Source: Bryobacteraceae bacterium
GTDB lineage: Bacteria; Acidobacteriota; Terriglobia; Bryobacterales; Bryobacteraceae
Reading direction: 5' to 3'
Assembly (NCBI GenBank): GCA_030044325.1
Contig: JASHWA010000244.1
Location: 1 to 17,165, forward strand
Length of the DNA: 17,165 nt
The first letter of the stretch is position 1; every line of letters begins with the position of its first letter. Below are positions 7,537-14,883 of the stretch, piece by piece. Both the position numbers and the translations under genes were made by a program. The notes below the pieces were generated by a model. That model did no database searches. It was not told the DNA's origin and saw nothing but the letters and a program-made list of their open reading frames with translations.

Positions 7537-7547
7537 TGTTGTCAACA
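7537..7547. promoter_or_regulatory. Short palindrome between the divergent promoters
   Basis: TGTTGTCAACA has 5-nt arms around one central base and lies midway between the clpB and aminotransferase -10 elements. This is a plausible operator position, but a palindrome this short is weak evidence. Nothing else recognisable was found in the rest of the 239-nt divergent region apart from the two promoters and the small ORF. Confidence 0.25.
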
Positions 7548-7587
7548 TTTGGATGCCGCCTATTCCGGATCGGATTCAATCTTTTCG

Positions 7588-7596
7588 TGATATCAT
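7588..7596 (+). promoter_or_regulatory. Putative extended -10 of the aminotransferase gene
   Basis: TGATATCAT fits the extended -10 pattern (TG-n-TATCAT, 5 of 6 in the hexamer). It would start transcription near 7603, giving a leader of about 115 nt before the aminotransferase ATG. No good -35 is visible. The element overlaps the 8-nt palindrome TGATATCA. Confidence 0.45.
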
Positions 7597-7607
7597 CGAC
7601 TTAGGTT

Positions 7608-7655
7608 ATGGCGACTCCTTCCACAGCACGGCCATCGCTTTTCGGCTCCGACTAA
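7608..7655 (+). CDS. Possible 15-codon leader ORF
   Basis: Within the long aminotransferase leader, ATG at 7608 opens a 15-codon frame (MATPSTARPSLFGSD) closed by TAA at 7653-7655. It begins about 5 nt after the predicted transcription start and has only AGG before it. The peptide is rich in Ala, Ser, Thr and Pro but has no run of one amino acid typical of attenuators. It could be a translated leader peptide or chance; conservation would decide. Confidence 0.2.
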   Translation: MATPSTARPSLFGSD

Positions 7656-7719
7656 CCCCCTGCACTCGGCTTACCGTTCCCTCAGGCGCAGAGAGAAGCA
7701 ACAAAAATAAGGAGTTGTT

Positions 7720-9069
7720 ATGCAGAAAACGGACCTCGTTCGTTCCGATCTGCCGAATCTTCAAACCGCGCTGCCTGGACCGAAGGCGCGGCGGGTGATC
7801 GAGCGCGATGGCGCGGTGCTCTCGCCGTCCTATACGCGGTCGTATCCGCTGGTCGCGGCGCGAGGGGAGGGCGCGATCGTAGAAGACGCAGACGGGAACC
7901 GATTCCTCGATTTCAGTGCAGGGATCGCGGTCTGCTCGACCGGCCATTGTCACCCGCAAGTGGTTCGAGCGATTCAGGATCAGGCTGCCCGGCTGATCCA
8001 CATGTCGGGAACCGATTTTTACTACGAAAACATGGTCGCGCTCGCGGAAAAGCTCTCGATGCTTGCCCCGGGGAACTTGCCGAGGAGGGTTTATTTCGGC
8101 AATTCGGGAACGGAAGCGATCGAGGCGGCTCTGAAGATGGCGCGGTATCACACCAAACGGACGCAATTCGTCGCGTTTTTCGGCGCGTTCCACGGCCGGA
8201 CGATGGGATCGCTTGCGCTCACGGGATCGAAGAACGTGCAGAAGCGCGGATTTTTCCCCATGATGCCGGGAGTGCACCATGTTCCGTACCCGGACTGCTA
8301 TCGCTGTCCCTACGGCCAGACGCCGGATCAGTGCGCGGTGGAGTGCGTGCAGGCGATCGAGGATCCTCTCTTCCGGCAAACCGTTCCAGCCGAGGAAGTT
8401 GCGGCGATTTTCGTGGAGCCGGTGCAGGGAGAAGGCGGCTATATCGTTCCGCCGAAGAAATTTTTCGACGAATTGCGGCGGCTGGCGGACAAATATGGGA
8501 TTTTGATTGTCGCCGACGAAGTCCAGAGCGGAATGGGGCGGACGGGAAAAATGTTCGCATCGGAGCATTTTGGATTCGTGCCGGACATTCTGGCGTTGGC
8601 GAAGGGAATCGCGAGCGGGATGCCGCTGGGAGCGACCATCGCGCGGGCGGACATCATGGATTGGACTCCTGGCGCGCACGCGTCAACGTTCGGCGGAAAT
8701 CCGGTGTGCATTGCTGCCGCTCTGGCGACGATGGAGCTGCTCGAGCGTGAGTTGGTCGAGAATGCAGATCGCGTTGGACGGCATTTGCTGGGCCGTCTGG
8801 GCGAGCTGCCGCGAAAATATCCGATCGTCGGCGATGTGCGCGGGTTGGGATTGATGATCGGCATCGAAATTGTGCGGGACCAGCAAACCAAAGAGCGCGC
8901 GCCGGATCTGCGCGACAAGATCGTGTATCGGTGTTTCGAGCAAGGGCTGCTGACGCTCGGCGCGGGGCCGAATTCGATACGGTTGTGCCCGCCGCTGGTG
9001 ATCACCAGGGAGCAGGCGGATTTCGCGGCGGAGACAATCGAAGAGGTGATCGGTTCGATCGGGCGCTGA
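7720..9069 (+). CDS. Class III PLP-dependent aminotransferase
   Basis: This 449-aa fold-type I enzyme transfers amino groups using pyridoxal phosphate. Visible motifs are the cofactor phosphate loop GNSGTEA (128-134), the aromatic-His-Gly pair AFHG (156-159), Asp266 in ADEVQ, which contacts the pyridine nitrogen, and the Schiff-base Lys295 in LAKGIASGMPLGA. Overall it resembles the 4-aminobutyrate / acetylornithine aminotransferase subgroup. The segment DCYRCPYGQ followed by CAVEC (Cys193, 196, 205, 209) recalls the insertion in archaeal-type broad-specificity members of this family. The substrate cannot be set from sequence: GABA, acetylornithine, ornithine or lysine are all possible. AAGGAG about 6-8 nt before the ATG is a good ribosome site. 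There are no arginine- or GABA-pathway neighbours, and the downstream ArsA-like gene starts 51 nt after the stop on the same strand. Confidence 0.93.
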   Translation: MQKTDLVRSDLPNLQTALPGPKARRVIERDGAVLSPSYTRSYPLVAARGEGAIVEDADGNRFLDFSAGIAVCSTGHCHPQVVRAIQDQAARLIHMSGTDFYYENMVALAEKLSMLAPGNLPRRVYFGNSGTEAIEAALKMARYHTKRTQFVAFFGAFHGRTMGSLALTGSKNVQKRGFFPMMPGVHHVPYPDCYRCPYGQTPDQCAVECVQAIEDPLFRQTVPAEEVAAIFVEPVQGEGGYIVPPKKFFDELRRLADKYGILIVADEVQSGMGRTGKMFASEHFGFVPDILALAKGIASGMPLGATIARADIMDWTPGAHASTFGGNPVCIAAALATMELLERELVENADRVGRHLLGRLGELPRKYPIVGDVRGLGLMIGIEIVRDQQTKERAPDLRDKIVYRCFEQGLLTLGAGPNSIRLCPPLVITREQADFAAETIEEVIGSIGR

Positions 9070-9120
9070 TCAAGCCTTCCGTTGTTTCATCGCCGGCGGA
9101 GCGTCCATTACCATGGTGGT

Positions 9121-10308
9121 GTGCGCATTCTTTTGTTCAGCGGCAAAGGCGGCGTAGGCAAAACCAGCCTCGCCGCGGCCACCGGCGTTCGCCTGGCGCA
9201 ACTGGGGAAACGCACCCTGGTCATGAGCGTCGATCCGGCGCACAGCCTCGGCGACGCGTTTAACCTGGGAGGCGACCTGTTTCACCAGCGCACCAGCGAA
9301 CCCTTCGCGATCCTGCCCACGCTGGACATTCAGGAAGTGAACATCCAGCACGAAATCCGGCGCCACTGGCAGGAGATCAACGGCTACGTTTCGTCGGTGC
9401 TGCGCACCACCGGCGTCAGCGACGTCGAGGCCGAAGAGCTCGCCATCCTGCCCGGAATGGAAGAGCTGAGCGCGATGATGTACGTGAATCAATACCAGCG
9501 CGAGGGCCGCTACGACGTTCTGGTGCTCGATTGCGCCCCCACGGCCGAGTCGCTACGCTTCGTCAGCATGCCCACCACGCTCGAATGGTACATGAAGCAC
9601 ATTTTCCCGTTCCAGCGCACCATGCTCAAAGCCGTCCGGCCGATCGCCAACCGTGTTTCGCCGGTGGAGCTGCCGCCCGACAACTACTTCAGCAACATCG
9701 CGCAGTTGTTTCGCAAGCTGGAAGGCATCGACACGCTGCTTTCCGATCCCGCCATCACCAGCGTGCGGCTGGTCACCAACGCGGAGCGGATGGTTCTGCG
9801 CGAAACCCAGCGGACCTTTGTCTATTTTTCGCTGCACGGCCTCACCGTGGACGCGATTCTTGCCAATCGCGTTCTGCCGGTTGAAATTCACGACCAATTT
9901 TTCGTCGAATGGCGCACGTCGCAGCAGGCCATCCTCGCTGAAATGGAAGAATATTTCGCGCCGGTCGCCGTGCGCCGCGTCCCGCTGTTCACGCATGAAG
10001 TGCTGGGACGGGATCGACTCGAGGAACTGGCCCGCGCGCTGTACTCCGACGCACAGGATCCCGCCGCCGTCGTTCGCGCCGGACGGCCGTACACCTTCGA
10101 AAAGCTGGAAGACCGCTGGGAGATTCATCTCGACCTGCCGTTCGCCTCCAAAGGCGAGGTAGGATTGTTCAAGAAGGCGGACGAGTTAGTGATCGAGATC
10201 GGAACGCTGCGCCGTCACATCGGCCTTCCGACCTCGATGGCCGCGCTCGAACCCAAGCGCGCGCGCCTGGAAAGTGGCAAGCTGGTGGTGGAGCTAAGGG
10301 AGAGATAG
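9121..10308 (+). CDS. ArsA/TRC40 (Get3)-type ATPase with C-terminal HSP20-like domain
   Basis: This 395-aa cytosolic SIMIBI-class P-loop ATPase has the deviant Walker A GKGGVGKT (8-15), switch I DPAHSLGD (38-45), switch II/Walker B LVLDCAPTAESLRF (134-147) and an LVTNAER adenine-side motif (217-223). The C-terminal 75 residues (about 320-395) have the beta-rich pattern of the ArsA HSP20-like domain. It holds one ATPase domain, so it should act as a dimer. Only one Cys (138) is present: the three arsenite-binding Cys of ArsA and the CxxC zinc motif of eukaryotic Get3 are missing, and there is no arsB or arsR nearby. Handling of membrane or hydrophobic proteins is therefore more plausible than arsenite efflux (inference). 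I choose GTG 9121 because the P-loop family begins right there (MRILLFSGKGG); the frame is open 13 codons further upstream. Confidence 0.9.
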   Translation: MRILLFSGKGGVGKTSLAAATGVRLAQLGKRTLVMSVDPAHSLGDAFNLGGDLFHQRTSEPFAILPTLDIQEVNIQHEIRRHWQEINGYVSSVLRTTGVSDVEAEELAILPGMEELSAMMYVNQYQREGRYDVLVLDCAPTAESLRFVSMPTTLEWYMKHIFPFQRTMLKAVRPIANRVSPVELPPDNYFSNIAQLFRKLEGIDTLLSDPAITSVRLVTNAERMVLRETQRTFVYFSLHGLTVDAILANRVLPVEIHDQFFVEWRTSQQAILAEMEEYFAPVAVRRVPLFTHEVLGRDRLEELARALYSDAQDPAAVVRAGRPYTFEKLEDRWEIHLDLPFASKGEVGLFKKADELVIEIGTLRRHIGLPTSMAALEPKRARLESGKLVVELRER

Positions 10309-10310
10309 AT

Positions 10311-10550
10311 ATGGAAGAAACGCAAAGCGCTGGACACGCGGGCGAGCAGCCCAGGCAGTTCCCGATGATCGACACTTTCTGCGAGGAGCTGAAACAGTTC
10401 TTGCGCTCGCTCGAGCCTGCGCCCGAAGCGGTCCAGCATTTCCGTAATGCGCGGGTCGAAATGCTCAAGGGCATGCGCGAGCTGATCGACCGGCGCATCG
10501 AAAATCTGAGCCGCCGGGAGACCCACGGCAAAAAGATCAACGTCGAGTAG
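10311..10550 (+). CDS. Small charged helical protein of unknown function
   Basis: This 79-aa protein has no family I can name with confidence. It starts 2 nt after the stop of the ArsA-like gene, and AGGGAG at the end of that gene lies 8 nt before its ATG, so the two are surely translated from one mRNA. Residues 1-18 look disordered. Residues 20-35 and 42-68 look helical; the second helix is strongly amphipathic (ARVEMLKGMRELIDRRIENL) and is followed by a basic patch and a KINVE C-terminus. There is no signal peptide, membrane segment or metal motif; the one Cys (24) is isolated. Position suggests a partner or regulator of the ATPase (inference). The ribosome site and close coupling argue that this is a real gene. 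Confidence 0.8.
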   Translation: MEETQSAGHAGEQPRQFPMIDTFCEELKQFLRSLEPAPEAVQHFRNARVEMLKGMRELIDRRIENLSRRETHGKKINVE

Positions 10551-10638
10551 CGCGCACACTGTCTCGCCGTCCTGGGCTCCCATCCAGAACTATGCCATTT
10601 GGTCGGGTTTATAGCGTAAGCGTCGACTTCGCCCGATC

Positions 10639-12309
10639 TTAAACCTCCAGAATCACGGGCATGATCAGCGGCCTTCGCGACGTCTGCTTGGTCAAATAAC
10701 GCTTCAGATCCACGCGGATTTTTTCCTGGATCACGCCCCAGTCGCCGCGCTCCTCCGCGGTCGAATTGTCGATCGTCTTGATCACGATGTTGCGCGCTTC
10801 TTGCAGCACCTCGCTCGATTCCTCAAGCGACATGAACCCGCGGCTCACGATTTCGGGCAATCCCTCCGGCTTGCCGCTGTGCTTGTTGATGGCGATGATC
10901 GGCAGCACGAATCCGTCTTCCGACAGATGCCGCCGATCGCGAATCACCATGTCTTCGACCACTTCATCGAGCGTCCCCGAATCGATGCACACGCGCCCCA
11001 CCGGAATGGGCTCGCCCTTGCGCGCGCCCATATCGTCGATTTCCAGCGTTTCGCCCGATTCGAGCACGAAGGTTGCTTCGAGACCCGCGTGGCTCAAATG
11101 CTGCGCGAGCTGCGCGTGCTTGGCGAGCTGCCGGTATTCGCCGTGTATCGGCAGGAAGAATCGCGGACGCACCAGGTTCAGCACCAACCGCAACTCCTCC
11201 GCGCTGCCGTGGCCGGAAACGTGGACGGGGGGATTCATCGGACCGTAAATGACGTCCGCACCGCGCCGCGCCAGGTGGTTCATCATGCGATAAATCGCTT
11301 TTTCGTTGCCCGGGATGATGCGCGCGCTCAGCGCCACCGTGTCGCCGGGCTCGATCGAAAGCGATTTGTGATTATCGACGGCCACGCGCGACATCGCCGA
11401 CATCGGCTCGCCCTGCGTTCCGCTCACCACCGCGACCACTTTGTTGGGCGGCGTCTGCATCAGGTCCTGCGGGCGCAGCAGAATTCCGTTCGGAATTTTC
11501 AGCAAACCCAGATCGTGCGCGATCTCCGTGGTCGCGAGCATGCTGCGCCCCACGAAAGCCACTTTGCGCCCGTACTCCTCCGCCAGATCGACGATCTGCT
11601 GGAGCCGGTGAATCGAGCTTGAAAAACAGGTGATCACCAGCCGGCGCGGCGAGCGCACGAACAGATCCTCGAGCCGCGGCGCCACCGCGCGCTCGCTTTC
11701 CGTGTAGCCGGGACGATCGACGTTGGTCGAATCGGAAAGCAGCAGCAGCACGCCGCGCTTGCCGTACGCCGCGAGCGTATGCAGGTCGAACAGCTCATTA
11801 TCGGTGGGCGTCGGATCCACCTTGAAGTCGCCGGTGTGGATGACCACCCCGAGCGGCGTGGTGATCGCCAGCGCCACGCACTGCACGATCGAATGCGTCA
11901 CGTGAATGAATTCGATCGAAAACGCGCCGAGCGTGAGCCGCTCACCCGGCTTGATCACGTTGAGCCGCGCCTGTTCGAGCAGCGAGTGTTCTTCGAGACG
12001 CCGCTCCACCAGCGCCAGCGTGAACGCCGTGCCGTAAACCGGAACGTTCAGCTGCGCCAGCAGAAACGGAACGCCTCCGATGTGGTCCTCGTGCCCGTGG
12101 GTGAGAACCAGCCCGCGCACGTGTCCGGCATTCTCTTCGAGATAGGAAAAATCAGGCGTGACGATGTCGACGCCCATCAGCTCGGCATCCGGAAACATCA
12201 TGCCGGCGTCGATGACGATGATATCGTCGCCGAGGCGCAGCGCCATCGAGTTCATCCCGAACTCGCCCAGTCCCCCGAGCGGGATGACCTGCAATTTCTG
12301 ATCGGACAT
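10639..12309 (-). CDS. rnj: Ribonuclease J
   Basis: RNase J is a metallo-beta-lactamase/beta-CASP ribonuclease with 5'-3' exonuclease and endonuclease activity in mRNA decay and rRNA maturation. The 556-aa length is typical. The zinc site is seen as HGHEDH (His71, His73, Asp75, His76), His139 and Asp161. The beta-CASP part carries SGTQGEPMSAM (296-306), HVSGHGSAEE (363-372) and PIHGEYR (387-393). The C-terminal oligomerisation domain occupies about 450-556. All catalytic residues are present. The start at 12309 (MSDQKLQVIPLGGLGEFGMN) matches the family. The upstream sequence is poor: GATAAC 17 nt before the ATG is a weak -10 candidate and no Shine-Dalgarno is seen. It converges with the ArsA-like operon; the 88-nt gap between them shows no clear terminator. 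Confidence 0.97.
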   Translation of the reverse strand: MSDQKLQVIPLGGLGEFGMNSMALRLGDDIIVIDAGMMFPDAELMGVDIVTPDFSYLEENAGHVRGLVLTHGHEDHIGGVPFLLAQLNVPVYGTAFTLALVERRLEEHSLLEQARLNVIKPGERLTLGAFSIEFIHVTHSIVQCVALAITTPLGVVIHTGDFKVDPTPTDNELFDLHTLAAYGKRGVLLLLSDSTNVDRPGYTESERAVAPRLEDLFVRSPRRLVITCFSSSIHRLQQIVDLAEEYGRKVAFVGRSMLATTEIAHDLGLLKIPNGILLRPQDLMQTPPNKVVAVVSGTQGEPMSAMSRVAVDNHKSLSIEPGDTVALSARIIPGNEKAIYRMMNHLARRGADVIYGPMNPPVHVSGHGSAEELRLVLNLVRPRFFLPIHGEYRQLAKHAQLAQHLSHAGLEATFVLESGETLEIDDMGARKGEPIPVGRVCIDSGTLDEVVEDMVIRDRRHLSEDGFVLPIIAINKHSGKPEGLPEIVSRGFMSLEESSEVLQEARNIVIKTIDNSTAEERGDWGVIQEKIRVDLKRYLTKQTSRRPLIMPVILEV

Positions 12310-12393
12310 GTATGAAGTTCAAGGTTATCAGAGTTACGGATCGTCCCACTTTCGCGGAGCGTCCGCCGCGGCCACCGGATCGCGCTCGAACCG

Positions 12394-14883
12394 CTACCTT
12401 CCGAGCACGCCCTTCCACTTGCGCATGATCAGCTCGACCAGGTTCAGCGCGATCGCCAGCGCCAGGAATCCGGGCCATAGCTGCATGCTCGAAGCGATCG
12501 ACCGGTTGCCGGGGTCGAACACGTTCTTCGCATTCGGCTCGAATCTTCCCCCGGTGAACTCGGCCACCTGCTTCAACAGCGTCTGGTTTGATCCGTACTC
12601 GGTCAGCTCCATCTCCGGGCGGTACAACCCCGTTTCGGGAAACGCGCGCGACTCGGCGAGCGGACGCACGCGGAACAACCCCTCGCGCGAGCCGATCTGC
12701 AACCGCCCGCGATACTGTCCCGCCGCGATTTTCTTGACACCGATGGGCTTCTCAAAACCATCCGCGCCGAAAACGAAAATTTCGGGAATTTTATCTGGTT
12801 CCGGAACGTCGCGGCCCAGCCGGTAATCCACCACCAGGTCGCTGTTGGCGCTGTCGAACTGGACCGCCGCTTCGCCTGACTGCGCGTGCGGCAGCAGATC
12901 GCGCGCGACGTTGGTCCACAACTTGTCGTAACCTTTCCAGGTGATCCAGTCCGCCGCCCACCGCGCTTTCGCATCCGACGCGAACACCGCGGCGCGTCCC
13001 AGTCCGTATTGCCAGCGCGAAAGCAGCGGATCGCGGTCGATGCCCAGAATCGTTTCCGCGCTCGGCTTGGCGATGAACTTCACGTAGCCTTTGAGGGCCG
13101 GCGCCGTGTCGACCGCCACGCCGTCCAGAATCTCGGTTTCTTTTTTCACTTCCGCCTTCAGCGGATGCTCGATCGCGGTCGAGCCGGTGTGCTCCATCAC
13201 GTCGCGCAGCAGAATCTGTTCGAGTCCCGCCGGCTCGTTCAGAAAGTACGATTTTCCTCCGGCAACTTGCGCGATCTTTTCGAGATACGCGCGATTCACG
13301 TCCTGCCCCAGGCCCACCGTCGAAATGGTCACGCGCTTCGCCAGCGCATCGCGCGAAAGCTCCAGCGAATCGCCCTCTTCGGAAATTCCGTCGGTCAGCA
13401 GAACGATGTGCTTGAACGTCGCCTTCGAGACGAGAATGCGATGATACGCCTCGGCCAGCGCCGGCGCGATCTGTGTCCCCCCATCCGGCGTGATTCCGGA
13501 AATCAGCCGCTTGATCAGCGTGCGGTCCTCGGCGCGGCGCATCGGCACGGCCCATTGAAACGAATTGTCGAAGATGAGCACGCCGACCATGTCAATCGGC
13601 CGCAGATTATCCACCACCCCCACGGCGGCCTGCCGGGCCAGCTCGATCTTGCGCCCCTCCATCGATGACGATTTGTCGATGATCAACACCACCGCGGTTC
13701 CTTCGGGCGATCGCGGCGGCGCCAGTTTCGCCGGCATCGCGCGTTCCAGCGGATCCTCGACTTTTTCCTTATCCTCGACGTACATGTTGCGCTCGCCGCC
13801 GATCACCAGCAATCCGCCGCCCTGCTGCACGTATTTTTCGACTTCCGCTTTGCGCGCCGCCGCAACGTCCTCCAGATCCCAGTTGTCGAGCACCAGCAGC
13901 TGGTAATCCGACAGATTCTGATTCGAGAATTCATTCGAGCGCTGGACGTCGAACTGCGCGGCGGTAAGCGTCGCCGCCAGGTGCGAATTCACGCCCGGCT
14001 CGTCGCCCGTGACGTACAACACTTTCGGCCGGCGCAGCGTCACCGCCTGGTCCACGCGAACCTCGCCCGCGCCTGCCGCGCGAACCGCGATCGACAGGTC
14101 CAGCGTGCCGGGCGTGTTGAGACTCGCGTGCATGCGAATCGGCGTTTCACCGGATGCGAGCTGCACCTGCGTCTCGCCAAGCATGCGTCCCTCCGCGCTC
14201 AGCTCCACTTCCGCCGCGCCCGATTTCGGCGCGGAAACCACCAGGTCGATCGGAAAACGTTCGCCGGTGAACGCCAGCCCGGGAAGGCTCACCGATTCGA
14301 GACGCAGCGCCGGCTCCGGGAGCCCCTTCATCGCATACGTGTCAATCGGAATTCCGAGCTGCTTCGCCTGCCACGCCGCGCGCGCGACGCTTCCTTTATT
14401 CTGCTCGCCATCCGAGATCAGCGCGATGCGCGGAACCATCCCCGCCGGCAGCGACGCCGCAGCCTCGCGAATCGCCGCTTCGAGATCGGTCGCGCGGCCC
14501 GCTTCGCCCGCCGTATGGCGAAGATGCCACGTCTTCTCGCCCTCCTCGCGCCCCTCATTGCGATCGAGCGCCCGTGTCGCGCGCGCGAACGGAATCACGC
14601 GCATCCAGTTGCGGCTGCGCTGATCAGCGATCGCATCGGCGATCCGCGACGCGTGGTCGAGATCCGCGGGCGAAACGCTGGCGGAGGTATCCACCAGAAC
14701 GGCGAGAGCTACCTTTGTTTCCGAAACGCTCAGCCTCGGCTCGGCCAGCGCGAATACAATCGCCGCGAGCGAGAGCGCCTTCATCACCAGCGCTCCATGC
14801 CGCGAGGTTCGCCGCCATTCGAACGCCATCCAGGCGAGCGGAATCCAGGCTACTGCCAGCACCCACGCGCGATCGAACGTCAT
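12394..14883 (-). CDS. Membrane protein with two VWA domains and a glutamine-amidotransferase-like domain
   Basis: This 829-aa protein has two N-terminal membrane segments (8-20, 33-49). VWA domain 1 has an intact MIDAS (Asp65-Ser67-Ser69, Thr132, Asp158 in ISDGE). A class I amidotransferase-like Rossmann region follows (about 286-365; LYVTGDEP, LLVLDNWD, QQGGGLLVIGG) without a nucleophilic Cys. VWA domain 2 also has an intact MIDAS (Asp403-Ser405-Ser407, Thr470, Asp498 in LTDGI), followed by a beta-rich region and a C-terminal membrane segment (803-820). Such proteins form metal-dependent protein-protein contacts in the periplasm; the exact role is unknown. The true start is ATG 14883, in an ATGA overlap with the upstream stop, so the two genes are translationally coupled. 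The same frame stays open another 392 codons to 16059, but that part is only an Arg/Ala-rich shadow of the upstream gene; automatic callers may over-extend this gene. Confidence 0.9.
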   Translation of the reverse strand: MTFDRAWVLAVAWIPLAWMAFEWRRTSRHGALVMKALSLAAIVFALAEPRLSVSETKVALAVLVDTSASVSPADLDHASRIADAIADQRSRNWMRVIPFARATRALDRNEGREEGEKTWHLRHTAGEAGRATDLEAAIREAAASLPAGMVPRIALISDGEQNKGSVARAAWQAKQLGIPIDTYAMKGLPEPALRLESVSLPGLAFTGERFPIDLVVSAPKSGAAEVELSAEGRMLGETQVQLASGETPIRMHASLNTPGTLDLSIAVRAAGAGEVRVDQAVTLRRPKVLYVTGDEPGVNSHLAATLTAAQFDVQRSNEFSNQNLSDYQLLVLDNWDLEDVAAARKAEVEKYVQQGGGLLVIGGERNMYVEDKEKVEDPLERAMPAKLAPPRSPEGTAVVLIIDKSSSMEGRKIELARQAAVGVVDNLRPIDMVGVLIFDNSFQWAVPMRRAEDRTLIKRLISGITPDGGTQIAPALAEAYHRILVSKATFKHIVLLTDGISEEGDSLELSRDALAKRVTISTVGLGQDVNRAYLEKIAQVAGGKSYFLNEPAGLEQILLRDVMEHTGSTAIEHPLKAEVKKETEILDGVAVDTAPALKGYVKFIAKPSAETILGIDRDPLLSRWQYGLGRAAVFASDAKARWAADWITWKGYDKLWTNVARDLLPHAQSGEAAVQFDSANSDLVVDYRLGRDVPEPDKIPEIFVFGADGFEKPIGVKKIAAGQYRGRLQIGSREGLFRVRPLAESRAFPETGLYRPEMELTEYGSNQTLLKQVAEFTGGRFEPNAKNVFDPGNRSIASSMQLWPGFLALAIALNLVELIMRKWKGVLGR

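Noticed and set aside
7540..7545. Perfect TTGACA on the minus strand upstream of clpB as its -35
   Set aside because: It sits 32 nt from the TATAAT, far outside the 16-18 nt range. The extended -10 can work without it.
7481..7719. CIRCE or other known heat-shock operator upstream of clpB
   Set aside because: No TTAGCACTC-N9-GAGTGCTAA or close variant on either strand; only a short 5-1-5 palindrome was found.
7606..8679. 357-codon minus-strand frame opposite the aminotransferase
   Set aside because: The opposite strand encodes an enzyme with all PLP motifs; this frame is Arg/His-rich and featureless.
9121..10308. Arsenite efflux ATPase (ars operon) reading
   Set aside because: No arsB, arsR, arsC or arsD neighbours, only one ATPase domain and a single Cys, so the arsenite-binding triad is missing.
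10551..10638. Possible bidirectional terminator or small RNA in the convergent gap
   Set aside because: Only an imperfect GGTCGGG/CCCGATC pairing with a loop over 20 nt was found; no T-tract, promoter or conserved RNA shape is visible.
12354..12366. GCGGA/TCCGC hairpin between rnj and the VWA gene as a terminator
   Set aside because: Only a 5-bp stem with a 3-nt loop and no T-tract; such stems are common by chance at this GC content.
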